From the NCBI RefSeq assembly GCF_013377855.1, contig NZ_JABXYJ010000002.1, forward strand, positions 186,001 through 250,000: a DNA stretch of 64,000 bases, written 5' to 3'. The position numbers and the translations under genes were made by a program. A model generated the notes under the pieces. It was not told where the DNA came from. It made no database searches and saw only the letters and a program-made list of their open reading frames with translations. Source of the DNA: Cognatundibacterium oligocarboniphilum. GTDB taxonomy: Bacteria > Pseudomonadota > Gammaproteobacteria > Burkholderiales > Burkholderiaceae_D. This document shows, in pieces, positions 8,482-17,388 of the stretch; the first letter of the stretch is position 1, and the number at the start of each line of letters is the position of its first letter.

Positions 8482-9021
8482 TTACAGGCCAAACACCACA
8501 CGTTCGGCAGGCAAAGCCTGAATCATCGGTCCGAAACTGCAGATTTCCGGCAAAGTCGCATTGTGATGAGTCCAGATTTCCGCTGCCCTGGCATGCGCTT
8601 TGTCGTGTGTGGTATGCGCATCGGACACCAGGATGACCGGATAACCCAACCCCGCTGCCCTGCGGGTGGTGGTATCGACACAAAACTCGGTCGCATAACC
8701 GCAGATGACCAGCTGATCTGTTTTCCATTTCTGCAACAACTCATGAAGCTCGGTGCGCAAAAAAGAATCCGGCGTAGTCTTCCGGAGGATGGTATCGCCG
8801 TCTTCCAGTATCAGATGCTGTTCCAGTTGCCAGCCCTCTGAGCCAAATGTCAGCGCCCCGTCTGCCGTTTCATGCTGAATGAACACAACCGGTACACAGG
8901 CATGACGCGCCCGCTCTGCCAGTCCATTAATCCGGGCTACCACAGCATCGGCCTGCCACGAGCGAGGTTCACCATCAAACAAACCACGTTGCACATCAAT
9001 CACAAGGAGTGCAGCTTTCAT
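8482..9021 (-). CDS. Isochorismatase-family cysteine hydrolase
   Basis: A 179-residue cytoplasmic alpha/beta hydrolase. The Asp-Lys-Cys triad of the family is readable: D9 in ALLVIDVQ, K81 in ILRKTTPDS and C114 in GYATEFCVDTT. Members include isochorismatases, nicotinamidases, N-carbamoylsarcosine amidases and others; the substrate cannot be told from sequence. It faces the cyanophycin synthetase gene with 163 bp between stops, so it is a neighbour but not in the same operon. Any link to cyanophycin is speculative. Confidence 0.88.
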   Translation of the reverse strand: MKAALLVIDVQRGLFDGEPRSWQADAVVARINGLAERARHACVPVVFIQHETADGALTFGSEGWQLEQHLILEDGDTILRKTTPDSFLRTELHELLQKWKTDQLVICGYATEFCVDTTTRRAAGLGYPVILVSDAHTTHDKAHARAAEIWTHHNATLPEICSFGPMIQALPAERVVFGL

Positions 9022-9263
9022 GGTGGTATCAGGAAAAGTTAGAAAGAATGATCATAACTGAAAAAAATCCTTTCAATTCCAGGCATGCTCTTATTTCATC
9101 TGCTTATCTGAGGAACACAGTTCTCATATACTGAAGGGGAGTATATTTTTAATTCCCTTATTTGACCATGGTATCCAACCCTAAAATACTGGATAAGATG
9201 GGAGTATCTGAAAAAATCAGCGTCCGGAAAGAAATGCTAAAAATAAGGAAAATGACGTTCGCA
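9022..9263. other. Intergenic region upstream of the hydrolase gene
   Basis: Together with the terminator to its right this makes a 302-bp gap. It is AT-rich and should contain the leftward promoter of the isochorismatase-family gene. A 32-codon rightward ORF (9168-9266) is present but lacks a well-placed ribosome site and runs into the terminator hairpin, so I do not call it a gene. Confidence 0.5.
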
Positions 9264-9293
9264 TAAAAAATGCCGGGCCAACGGCACCCGGCA
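9264..9293 (-). terminator. Intrinsic terminator of the ribbon-helix-helix gene
   Basis: TGCCGGG (9271-9277) pairs with CCCGGCA (9287-9293); in the leftward direction the stem is followed by six Ts (9270-9265). It sits about 30 bp past the stop codon of the leftward ribbon-helix-helix gene. Confidence 0.85.
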
Positions 9294-9323
9294 AATTTGC
9301 GCTGCTGCTAACAGACATCAAAA

Positions 9324-9668
9324 TCAAATGAAAAATCGTTGTGCTCCGGTATGCAATTCCCTGACGGCAGCCAGCGGTAGCCGCTTGTCAGAAGAAATAG
9401 TACCATCCGCCATCAGCGAAGTATAGCGCAGACAACAGACGCGCAGGAATGAACTGAAATTATCTATTTGTCCGCGATAGCTGATCAGTTCATCATACAG
9501 TTTCGTGATGAGCTGAATGGTGTTCATACTATCCCGGGCTGCAACTTCATCCAGCGTTTGCCAAAACAGTTTTTCCAGACGTATCGATGTGACGACGCCG
9601 TGCAAGCGTATAGAGCGCGCTTTGGATTCGTACAGGCCAGGATCGGCCTTCACAAAAATTTCACACAT
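9324..9668 (-). CDS. Ribbon-helix-helix domain protein
   Basis: A 114-residue protein whose central part (about residues 18-85, from RSIRLHGVVTSIRLEKLFW) resembles the ribbon-helix-helix family of small DNA-binding or arylsulfate sulfotransferase-associated proteins. Such proteins usually bind DNA as dimers. The C-terminal 30 residues are not recognisable. It lies downstream of the DJ-1/PfpI gene on the same strand with 56 bp between, and has its own terminator. The family is likely; the target is unknown. Confidence 0.65.
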   Translation of the reverse strand: MCEIFVKADPGLYESKARSIRLHGVVTSIRLEKLFWQTLDEVAARDSMNTIQLITKLYDELISYRGQIDNFSSFLRVCCLRYTSLMADGTISSDKRLPLAAVRELHTGAQRFFI

Positions 9669-9724
9669 GTTTTCCCGCCCATCGTCAAGAAAATTTATGC
9701 ACGATTATACGGTCATTACCCGGC

Positions 9725-10306
9725 CTACAAATGGATTTTTGTACCTAATAACACGAGAAATTGTGACAGCCACGCAGGATGCGCAGGCCAGGCGGGTGCC
9801 GTCACAAAATTTTTATCCGTCACGGCTTCTATGACTGCAATTGCAGCATAAGTCGCGCCGGCTGCTTCCACTTCCGGCTGGCAGGCCGGATAAGCTGAAC
9901 AGGACACGCCGTTCAGCACCTTAGCAGCCGCCAGTATCTGCGCTCCATGACAAACCGCCGCAACCGGCTTATTGCTCTGCGCAAAATGCTGCACGATCGC
10001 CAACACTCGCGGATTCAAACGCAGATATTCCGGAGCGCGTCCGCCGGGAATCAGCAGGGCATCGTAATCCTGTTCGCACACCTGTGTAAAATCATGCGTC
10101 ACCGTAAAACGATGACCCGGTTTTTCTGTGTAAGTCTGCTGTCCCTCAAAGTCATGAATCGCCGTTGCGACATAATCTCCCGCTTTTTTGTTCGGGCAGA
10201 CGGCATGCACCTGATGTCCGACTGCCTGCAAAGTCTGGAACGGCACCATCGCTTCATAATCTTCCACAAAATCACCCACCAGCATCAATATCTTTTTACC
10301 TGCCAT
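9725..10306 (-). CDS. DJ-1/PfpI family protein
   Basis: 193 residues from the ATG at 10306, chosen because AGGAGA lies just upstream; the open frame extends further but without a ribosome site. The nucleophile elbow AVCHGAQ places the reactive cysteine at C119 with H120, and E15 in GDFVEDYE is the usual partner. The family includes general stress proteins, glyoxalase III-like deglycases and peptidase relatives. The length and E-C-H arrangement suggest a PfpI/YhbO-like stress protein. Exact activity is not predictable. Confidence 0.88.
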   Translation of the reverse strand: MAGKKILMLVGDFVEDYEAMVPFQTLQAVGHQVHAVCPNKKAGDYVATAIHDFEGQQTYTEKPGHRFTVTHDFTQVCEQDYDALLIPGGRAPEYLRLNPRVLAIVQHFAQSNKPVAAVCHGAQILAAAKVLNGVSCSAYPACQPEVEAAGATYAAIAVIEAVTDKNFVTAPAWPAHPAWLSQFLVLLGTKIHL

Positions 10307-10334
10307 GATGTCTCCTGAACATGTTATAAAGGAA

Positions 10335-10411
10335 TGACCATTCTTGACCAGTTTTGAGGAGCCGAGGTAATGACCAGTTACTACATCAGCACCATTGCTT
10401 TGTTGCAAAGC
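10335..10411. repeat. TGACCA repeats and a 6-3-6 inverted repeat between divergent genes
   Basis: TGACCA occurs at 10335, 10345 and 10371, the last two extending to TGACCAGTT. GCTTTG-TTG-CAAAGC (10397-10411) is a perfect inverted repeat. They lie in the 272-bp region between the DJ-1/PfpI gene and the divergent GGDEF gene and could be operators; no regulator is identified. Confidence 0.4.
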
Positions 10412-10578
10412 TGAACATGAAGGCACAATATTTAACATCATCATGCTGATCCGGCGCCGGGACATGCTTACTATTCCTGATAGGCAATCTGTGCAAGAAT
10501 GATCCCGGATAAAATAATGCGGCCTGTTCCAGTGTGGAACGACAAAGACTGGCTGTCTCAATTGGATATGGAGTAAGA

Positions 10579-11898
10579 ATGGCGGAAGCAAGTTCATTGT
10601 ATAAAAATCAGGTCATGCTGCTTACTCAGACTTTTTTCATTAAAGATAATAAAGACGAGTTATTGCTGGCTGCACACAAATACGATTTTGATATCCGCTT
10701 TTATGACCAAATGCGGGATTTTGTCCAAGCGGTCGAACTCTCTGGCGACAGCACCTTGTTTGTGATTGATCTTGATGTGCTGTACAACATGCAGGACGAT
10801 ATGCAGCAACAGCGTCGTCAGACCATGTTCCTGAGCGACCTGCTGCAACGCCTGCCCACACACCGCCAGTACATCTATCTGCAAACTTTACGACAGGGGG
10901 AGCGCTTCCTGTTGCAGCAAAAACTGGTAGACAGCAATTGCCTGGCATACGCAGAAAAACCCATCAGCAATACGGTACTGGTCGAAAAATTATTCAATCT
11001 GTTCGGCCGGCATCGCCGGGGAGAAAGCAATGCCATCATGTATCTGGGGGATACCCTGCCGGTAGACATCCCGATGCTCAACAGCAATACGGTCGAACTG
11101 CTACAGGTGCATGAACCGCGGGCACTTCACCTGAGAGTCAGGGATACCCGGCCAGATATTGTACTGATTGATGAAAACCATTACCTCAATACCGAAGCGC
11201 TGGTCAGGGTACTGAAAAAAAATATTGAGTTTGATCCTGGCCAAGAAATTATCATGCTGCAGCGGCATCCCACACCGGCAATGACCCGGCGCGCGCTCGA
11301 CAGCGGTTTTGATGAAGTGATGACATTTACTGAACCGGATATCCTGACCCGGCAACTGCTCAATCGGATAGAAAAAATCAGGACCAGCAAAGACCTGATC
11401 AGCAGAGACCGCGCAACCGGTTTACTGAACAAGATCGGCTTACAGAAAAAAGCACAAGAATGGATACGCAAAGCCAGCCAGGGTGGTGTTCCGCTTGCTT
11501 ACGGCATTATCGATATCGATAAATTCAAGACGATTAATGACACGTGGGGCCATTACTTTGGCGATATTGTGATCAAGCGCTTATCGCTGGTACTGTCTGC
11601 GCAACTCGGCGAGCAGGATCTACTGAGCCGTTTTGGCGGCGAAGAATTCGTCATGATTTTCTGGAACTGTTCTTTGGAACAAGGCCGGCAAAAACTGGAT
11701 GCCATGCGCGAAAGCTTCACCAAGGTTGCATTTGAGGTCAAGCCAGGAGAACAAAAATATTTCAGCTTCAGCGGCGGAATGGCAGGTTTCCCGGACTATG
11801 CATCAGAAAATGACCTGTTTTTGCGAGCGGATGCCATGCTGTATGAAGCCAAGCAGCATGGACGCAATCAGATCTGCAGCCAGCTTCCAGCTACTTAA
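10579..11898 (+). CDS. GGDEF-domain diguanylate cyclase with receiver-like N-terminus
   Basis: 439 residues from the ATG at 10579, preferred over an upstream ATG at 10534 because GGAG lies just before it. The N-terminal 270 residues contain two stretches that look like receiver folds ([10 protein letters not shown]...[10 protein letters not shown] and [20 protein letters not shown]...). The C-terminal GGDEF domain has an intact active site, RFGGEEF (GGEEF at 353-357). The inhibitory I-site RxxD expected nine residues upstream reads G-E-Q-D, so product inhibition by c-di-GMP is probably absent. It would make c-di-GMP from GTP in the cytoplasm. No transmembrane segment is seen. Confidence 0.85.
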   Translation: MAEASSLYKNQVMLLTQTFFIKDNKDELLLAAHKYDFDIRFYDQMRDFVQAVELSGDSTLFVIDLDVLYNMQDDMQQQRRQTMFLSDLLQRLPTHRQYIYLQTLRQGERFLLQQKLVDSNCLAYAEKPISNTVLVEKLFNLFGRHRRGESNAIMYLGDTLPVDIPMLNSNTVELLQVHEPRALHLRVRDTRPDIVLIDENHYLNTEALVRVLKKNIEFDPGQEIIMLQRHPTPAMTRRALDSGFDEVMTFTEPDILTRQLLNRIEKIRTSKDLISRDRATGLLNKIGLQKKAQEWIRKASQGGVPLAYGIIDIDKFKTINDTWGHYFGDIVIKRLSLVLSAQLGEQDLLSRFGGEEFVMIFWNCSLEQGRQKLDAMRESFTKVAFEVKPGEQKYFSFSGGMAGFPDYASENDLFLRADAMLYEAKQHGRNQICSQLPAT

Positions 11899-11948
11899 CA
11901 TCCGCATTACGACACCGCCATCTTTCTTGAGTACGCGGGGTCACTCTG

Positions 11949-12866
11949 CTATTGACTGATGATGCAATTGCGCCCTGCACGTTTGGCCTGATACAAAGCA
12001 TCGTCCGCGCGTTTCAGTACTTCATGGCAGGAGACATCCATCGGCAGCAGTTGACTCAGGCCACCGCTGATCGTTGCACCCTCACCCAAATCCCCCGTCA
12101 GACGCAATGCCTCGGCAATACGCAATCGCAAACGGCCGGCAATCGGAACTGCCTGCGCCAGATCAGTATGCGGCATCAGAATCACGAATTCATCTCCGCC
12201 AAAACGCGCAGGAATATCCGTACTGCGGAATTCACTCCTGCAAACTTCGGCAGCGACCTGAATTGCACGGTCACCATTCAGATGCCCGTATTCATCGTTC
12301 ACACGCTTAAAGTCATCGATATCAAACATCAGGAGCGACATTGGCGTTCCGTAACGTGTAAACATCTCATACTGATCGCTCAGTGCCTCCATTAATTTGC
12401 GACGATTGAATAAGCCCGTCAACGGATCTGTTTCGCTCTGAATACGTAACCTGACTTCATAATCATTGCGTACAGTGATATTGCTTGCCACCCACAACAC
12501 TGCATCCTCGCCCTGAACCTGAAATGCCAGCGCCTGCACCCGTCCCTCGAACCAAATCACACTGGAAGGGCCGCCAGGCGGCAAACCACGGACATCCTGA
12601 CCGGAAAGACCATACTCCACCACATGAAGATTCCGGGATTCCAGCGCCTTGCCGATTTCCTGCATAAACCACGCGGTTTTCTCATCACTCAGCACATCAG
12701 AAATCCACTTTCCGATCAGTACACTGCCATCATGATAGTAGCGTGAATCGGAGCCGCCAAAAATAGCCGCATAACGACCACTGCGCGTCAGGATGAAAGC
12801 GGGGTCAGGTAGCGCTTTGAGAATCGTCGCCAGTTGTTCGTTCGAAAACCATGGTTCGTCATGCAT
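11949..12866 (-). CDS. PAS-GGDEF diguanylate cyclase
   Basis: 305 residues: an N-terminal PAS-type sensor region (about 10-130, with ALPDPAFILTRSGRYAAIFGG at its start) followed by a GGDEF domain with GGDEF at 223-227. RSTD precedes the active site at the canonical I-site position, so feedback inhibition by c-di-GMP is expected. It is cytoplasmic. It converges with the preceding GGDEF gene, whose stop is 50 bp away. Two adjacent cyclases, one with and one without an I-site, suggest separate inputs. Confidence 0.9.
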   Translation of the reverse strand: MHDEPWFSNEQLATILKALPDPAFILTRSGRYAAIFGGSDSRYYHDGSVLIGKWISDVLSDEKTAWFMQEIGKALESRNLHVVEYGLSGQDVRGLPPGGPSSVIWFEGRVQALAFQVQGEDAVLWVASNITVRNDYEVRLRIQSETDPLTGLFNRRKLMEALSDQYEMFTRYGTPMSLLMFDIDDFKRVNDEYGHLNGDRAIQVAAEVCRSEFRSTDIPARFGGDEFVILMPHTDLAQAVPIAGRLRLRIAEALRLTGDLGEGATISGGLSQLLPMDVSCHEVLKRADDALYQAKRAGRNCIISQ

Positions 12867-13025
12867 TTGTTCCGCTCCATGAAGCCGGTATATAGTGCAC
12901 CAGTTCTTGTATTATGAACCTGATTTTCATTCGCATCATGCGTGCACAACAGGGGATTGAGAGACTGATATTTCGTGATTCTGAAACTTTGTCGCCCATC
13001 CGGTTTCATCCTGATTCAGCTGATG

Positions 13026-15122
13026 TCAGGCGGATGGCAGCGAATCTGCCCCTCCCGCACCAAACAGCATCTGCTTCAGGTGCGCCAACTGATCACGTAC
13101 CTGAGCTGCTTTTTCAAACTCCAGATTTTTCGCATGCTCCGTCATGAGTTTTTCCAGGCGCTTGATCTCACGGCTGATCTGCTTCTCGCTCATGACTTCA
13201 TATTTGGCCTGCTCCTGTGCAGCAACCAGATTATCACGCGCATCCTGCTGATGATAAACGCCGTCAATAATATCTTTAATCTGCTTACGAATGCCGGTCG
13301 GCGTGATATTGTTTTCCGAATTAAAAATCAGTTGTTTCTGGCGGCGACGCTCGGTTTCACCCATTGCCCTGCGCATGGAATCGGTGATTTTATCGGCATA
13401 CAAAATCGCTTTGCCATGCAGATTCCGTGCCGCTCGCCCGATGGTCTGGATCAGGCTGCGCTCCGAACGCAGGAATCCCTCTTTATCCGCATCCAGAATG
13501 GCGACCAGAGACACCTCAGGAATATCCAGACCTTCGCGTAACAGGTTGATACCGACCAGCACGTCAAAAGTGCCGAGCCGTAAATCCCGGATAATTTCGA
13601 CCCGCTCTACCGTATCGATATCGCTGTGCAGATAACGAACTTTAATTCCGTTATCTCCCAAAAATTCGGTCAGTTGTTCAGCCATGCGTTTGGTCAGTGT
13701 TGTCACCAGCACCCGTTCATTCTTTTTGATCCGCTCCGTGATTTCACCGATCAGGTCGTCCACCTGCGTCAATGCAGGACGTACCTCTACTTCGGGATCA
13801 ACCAGTCCGGTCGGGCGCACCACCTGCTCAACTGTCTGATCGGCATGGGCATGTTCGTAATCGCCCGGCGTTGCCGAAACAAAAACCGTCTGCCGCATTT
13901 TGCTTTCAAACTCGGCGAATTTCAGTGGCCGGTTGTCCAACGCCGAAGGCAAACGAAATCCGTAGTCAACCAGGTTGGTCTTACGTGCCCGGTCACCGTT
14001 ATACATACCATTGAGCTGACCGGTCAGTACATGGGACTCATCCAGAAACATCAAGGCATCCGGTGGCAGATAATCCACCAGAGTCGGTGGCGGCTCGCCC
14101 GGCAAGGCGCCGCTCAGGTGCCGTGAATAATTTTCAATTCCTTTAGTGAATCCAATCTCGGCCATCATTTCCAGATCAAAGCGGGTACGCTGTTCAATAC
14201 GCTGCTCTTCAATCAGCTTATTCTCGCGACGGAAAAAATCCAGCCGTTCACGCAGCTCTTCCTTGATTGTTTCGATGGCGCGCAACACCGTTTCTCTGGG
14301 GGTCACATAATGAGAACCAGGATAAACGGTAAAGCGCGGAATTTTTTGTTTAATTCGCCCGGTCAGCGGATCGAATAACTGCAGATTTTCAATTTCATCA
14401 TCAAACATCTCGACCCTGACTGCCAGCTCAGCATGTTCGGCAGGGAAAATGTCAATCGTATCGCCGCGGACGCGAAAAGTACCACGGCCAAAATCGATTT
14501 CATTTCTGGTGTATTGCATCTGAATCAGGCGCGCAATGATATCGCGCTGACTGACCTTGTCCCTGGCACGCAGAGTCAGAATCATCTGATGATATTCATT
14601 CGGATTGCCAATACCGTAAATCGCTGAAACCGTTGCGACGATAATCACGTCACGGCGTTCCATCAACGATTTGGTACAGGACAGGCGCATCTGCTCAATA
14701 TGCTCATTGATCGCTGAATCTTTTTCAATAAACAAGTCACGCTGCGGCACATAAGCCTCAGGCTGATAATAGTCGTAGTAAGAAACAAAGTATTCAACGG
14801 CGTTGCGCGGAAAAAATTCCCTGAATTCACTATACAACTGTGCTGCTAACGTCTTGTTAGGTGCAAACACGATAGCTGGGCGACCTGTGCGCGCGATCAC
14901 ATTGGCCATAGTGTAGGTTTTCCCTGAACCGGTCACTCCCAGCAGGGTCTGAAAAAATAAGCCGTCCCGAATTCCCTCCACCAATTGTGCAATCGCTGCC
15001 GGCTGATCACCTGCTGGTGGAAACATCTGATAGAGCTGATAGGGAGAATCCGGAAAAGAAATAAATTTGTCTTCATCCAATTGCTCGGATAAAGGGACTG
15101 AATTCACTGGTGCGACTGCCAT
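13026..15122 (-). CDS. uvrB: Excinuclease ABC subunit B
   Basis: 698 residues, normal for UvrB. The Walker A motif GVTGSGKT is at 62-69, the damage-probing beta-hairpin is visible as [15 protein letters not shown], helicase motifs include DESHVL and QTIGRAARN, and the C-terminal UVR domain (about residues 650-685) binds UvrC. It loads on damaged DNA with UvrA and hands over to UvrC in nucleotide excision repair. It is divergent from the aminotransferase gene, an order seen in related betaproteobacteria. I saw no clear LexA box in the 225-bp upstream region. Confidence 0.97.
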   Translation of the reverse strand: MAVAPVNSVPLSEQLDEDKFISFPDSPYQLYQMFPPAGDQPAAIAQLVEGIRDGLFFQTLLGVTGSGKTYTMANVIARTGRPAIVFAPNKTLAAQLYSEFREFFPRNAVEYFVSYYDYYQPEAYVPQRDLFIEKDSAINEHIEQMRLSCTKSLMERRDVIIVATVSAIYGIGNPNEYHQMILTLRARDKVSQRDIIARLIQMQYTRNEIDFGRGTFRVRGDTIDIFPAEHAELAVRVEMFDDEIENLQLFDPLTGRIKQKIPRFTVYPGSHYVTPRETVLRAIETIKEELRERLDFFRRENKLIEEQRIEQRTRFDLEMMAEIGFTKGIENYSRHLSGALPGEPPPTLVDYLPPDALMFLDESHVLTGQLNGMYNGDRARKTNLVDYGFRLPSALDNRPLKFAEFESKMRQTVFVSATPGDYEHAHADQTVEQVVRPTGLVDPEVEVRPALTQVDDLIGEITERIKKNERVLVTTLTKRMAEQLTEFLGDNGIKVRYLHSDIDTVERVEIIRDLRLGTFDVLVGINLLREGLDIPEVSLVAILDADKEGFLRSERSLIQTIGRAARNLHGKAILYADKITDSMRRAMGETERRRQKQLIFNSENNITPTGIRKQIKDIIDGVYHQQDARDNLVAAQEQAKYEVMSEKQISREIKRLEKLMTEHAKNLEFEKAAQVRDQLAHLKQMLFGAGGADSLPSA

Positions 15123-15347
15123 CGTGCAGAACCTTTGTTAAAATGTGAGGCTGAATAGGATTTACGCAAAACAACAGACTAAAGGCGCAATCATCCGTTA
15201 CGCTGCCCTGGTACGTATCCGTGCTTCATACAGTCTTGCACAGCATACCTTGCTGAAGTCATTTTACGTAAATCTTATGATTTTTGCATTTTTACTTTAT
15301 TCCAACCGTAACTGTCGGCGACGACTGTTTAATTTCATATTATCACG

Positions 15348-16562
15348 ATGACTGCTCCAGCCTCCTCCCCCCTGTTTTCCGCCATCGAGATGGCACCGCG
15401 CGATCCGATTCTTGGCATCACGGAAGCCTATAATGCCGATCAGAATCCGGCTAAGGTTAACCTTGGCGTCGGCGTCTATTACGACGACAACGGCAAAGTA
15501 CCTTTGCTTGAATGCGTCAAAAAAGCAGAAGCGATCCTGATCGAAAAATATGCACCGCGCACCTATCTGCCAATTGAAGGGCTCGCGGCCTACGACCGTG
15601 CAGTACAGGATCTGGTATTTGGCGCAGACAGTGCCGTTGTCAAAGAAAAACGGGCTGTCACAGCCCAGGCTATCGGTGGCACCGGAGCATTGAAGCTGGG
15701 AGCCGACTTTTTACAGCGGTTCGCTCCTGATTCCGAAGTCTGGATCAGTGATCCAAGCTGGGAAAACCACCGCGCCCTGTTTGAATCTGCGGGCTTCAAA
15801 GTCAATGCTTATCCTTACTACGATGCAGCAACACGCGGCGTCAATTTTGCAGGTATGTTAAATGCGCTGCAAACCATGCCTGCTGGCTCCATCATCTTGC
15901 TGCATGCCTGCTGCCATAACCCTACCGGTGCAGACCTGTCGGATGAACAATGGACACAGGTAATTGAAGTTGTTACAAGCCGGGGACTGATCCCGTTCCT
16001 GGATATGGCTTATCAGGGCTTCGGCGATGGTATTGAAGCTGACGGCCAGGTTGTACGGCGCTTTGCCGAAGCCGGCGGCGCGCTATTTGTTTCAAATTCA
16101 TTTTCCAAATCCTTCTCGTTGTATGGTGAGCGGGTTGGTGCACTGAGCATTGCAGCATCCAGCGCAGAAGAAGCATCACGCATCATGTCGCAGCTCAAGC
16201 GAGTGATCCGTACGAATTACTCGAATCCACCATCGCATGGCGGCCAGGTGGTCGCAACCGTATTAGCAATACCGGAGTTGCGCCAGCTGTGGGAGGACGA
16301 GTTGGCAGGAATGCGTGTTCGTATCCGTGAAATGCGCAATGCCTTTGTCAGCAAACTCAAAACAAAAGTACCGGCACAGAATTTTGATTTTGTGATCCAG
16401 CAACGCGGTATGTTCTCCTACTCCGGACTGAGCAAGGGGCAGGTTGCGCAATTGCGTGACAAACATTCCATCTATGCAGTCGATACCGGCCGTATCTGTG
16501 TGGCTGCCTTAAACAGTAAAAATATTGACGGCGTCATTGATGCGATCGCCAGTGTCTTGTAA
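15348..16562 (+). CDS. Aromatic amino acid / aspartate aminotransferase, class I
   Basis: 404 residues, a PLP-dependent class I/II aminotransferase. The Schiff-base lysine is K254 in SNSFSKSFSLYGERVG; the N-terminal AxRDPILG and the HxxCHNPTGAD motif place it in the AspC/TyrB subgroup. It moves amino groups between aspartate or aromatic amino acids and 2-oxoglutarate. There is no clear Shine-Dalgarno before the ATG, and an upstream ORF (15145-15351) overlaps the start as ATGA. Whether it is mainly AspC or TyrB cannot be decided from sequence. Confidence 0.92.
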   Translation: MTAPASSPLFSAIEMAPRDPILGITEAYNADQNPAKVNLGVGVYYDDNGKVPLLECVKKAEAILIEKYAPRTYLPIEGLAAYDRAVQDLVFGADSAVVKEKRAVTAQAIGGTGALKLGADFLQRFAPDSEVWISDPSWENHRALFESAGFKVNAYPYYDAATRGVNFAGMLNALQTMPAGSIILLHACCHNPTGADLSDEQWTQVIEVVTSRGLIPFLDMAYQGFGDGIEADGQVVRRFAEAGGALFVSNSFSKSFSLYGERVGALSIAASSAEEASRIMSQLKRVIRTNYSNPPSHGGQVVATVLAIPELRQLWEDELAGMRVRIREMRNAFVSKLKTKVPAQNFDFVIQQRGMFSYSGLSKGQVAQLRDKHSIYAVDTGRICVAALNSKNIDGVIDAIASVL

Positions 16563-16580
16563 TTTTGGTTTGCCAAGTTA

Positions 16581-16609
16581 TTGACAGGTAATGAGGCAAA
16601 GCATATAAT
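16581..16609 (+). promoter_or_regulatory. Consensus sigma-70 promoter of the tRNA-Asn pair
   Basis: TTGACA (16581-16586) and TATAAT (16604-16609) are both perfect consensus hexamers with exactly 17 bases between. Transcription should start near 16616, about 6 bases before the first tRNA-Asn. Confidence 0.92.
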
Positions 16610-16621
16610 CTTTGTCTCTGT

Positions 16622-16697
16622 TCCCTGATAGCTCAGTCGGTAGAGCGACGGACTGTTAATCCGCAGGTCCCTGGTTCGAGTCCAGGTCGGGGAGCCA
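16622..16697 (+). tRNA. tRNA-Asn (GTT), copy 1
   Basis: 76 bases with CCA encoded. Acceptor arms TCCCTGA and TCGGGGA pair (one G-U); the anticodon GTT is at 16655-16657; the T arm reads CTGGTTCGAGTCCAG. It is identical to copy 2. Confidence 0.98.
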
Positions 16698-16774
16698 AGA
16701 ATTTCAAGTAGGCAGTGAACTTCATTAAAAAATCACTGCAAATCAAGTTTTTTGAAGACCTTCATATCTTCTGT

Positions 16775-16850
16775 TCCCTGATAGCTCAGTCGGTAGAGCG
16801 ACGGACTGTTAATCCGCAGGTCCCTGGTTCGAGTCCAGGTCGGGGAGCCA
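16775..16850 (+). tRNA. tRNA-Asn (GTT), copy 2
   Basis: 76 bases, identical to copy 1, anticodon at 16808-16810. The identity extends into a few flanking bases (CTGT before, AG after), as expected of a recent tandem duplication. The 77-base spacer has no promoter of its own that I can see, so the two are probably co-transcribed. Confidence 0.98.
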
Positions 16851-16890
16851 AGTAATTACTGTGAATTATTCGTTCATAGATCATTTTTAC

Positions 16891-16913
16891 GGGGTCGTAA
16901 CAATTACGACCCC
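16891..16913 (+). terminator. Perfect 10-bp hairpin after the tRNA-Asn pair
   Basis: GGGGTCGTAA (16891-16900) and TTACGACCCC (16904-16913) pair perfectly around CAA. No T-tract follows, so termination may be inefficient or Rho-aided; it is the only plausible end signal of the tRNA transcript. Confidence 0.5.
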
Positions 16914-17388
16914 GAGTGCGTTAACGATGATTGAATCTGCTGTCAGTGCGTAAAAAACTCTGATGTCAACATGATGAAAGTCACCGGCAACCAGTTTTAC
17001 GTAATGCCGATGTAGCTGCAGATACATCCCCATTTGTAATGCCTAGCATGCCATCGTTTTTCTGTGACAGATTCTCCCGGTTCAGCCCCCCCTCCCCTAT
17101 TCTACCTGGCAGTTGCTTAGTTCAATTCAGCAGGGATATTAGCGTTACGTTATTTATTCATGTATCCCAATACAATAAAATTGATTACATGACAACACTT
17201 GATTTGTAGATCACATCACATTATCAGCGTGGCACAAAGATATGCAATCCCTGCCGCTTTCCGGTACCGCAATTAAGGTTGCGACCCCAAACTCTCCATA
17301 AATAAGAATAAAACGTCATAGGCGGGTCATATTCGGAGCATAAAATTTCCGTAAATCAAGTTTTTCTTCCTCTTATATCCCATTATTT
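16914..17388. other. Intergenic region upstream of the chemoreceptor gene
   Basis: About 475 bp without a gene. It must hold the chemoreceptor promoter. I looked for a flagellar sigma-28 promoter (TAAA-N15-GCCGATAA) and found none. A CRP-like half-conserved site TGTAG-N6-TCACA lies at 17205-17220. A C-tract occurs around 17085-17096. Confidence 0.4.

Noticed and set aside
6618-8501. Long leftward frames opposite cphA (277 and 335 codons)
   Set aside because: These are antisense shadows of a strongly supported coding region; their composition shows no domain and they lack ribosome sites.
9168-9266. A 32-codon rightward ORF before the ribbon-helix-helix terminator
   Set aside because: No well-placed ribosome site, no recognisable sequence, and its stop lies at the base of a terminator hairpin belonging to the opposite strand.
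17205-17220. CRP-like site before the chemoreceptor gene
   Set aside because: Only one half-site (TCACA) matches well; it is about 170 bp from the start and could easily be chance.
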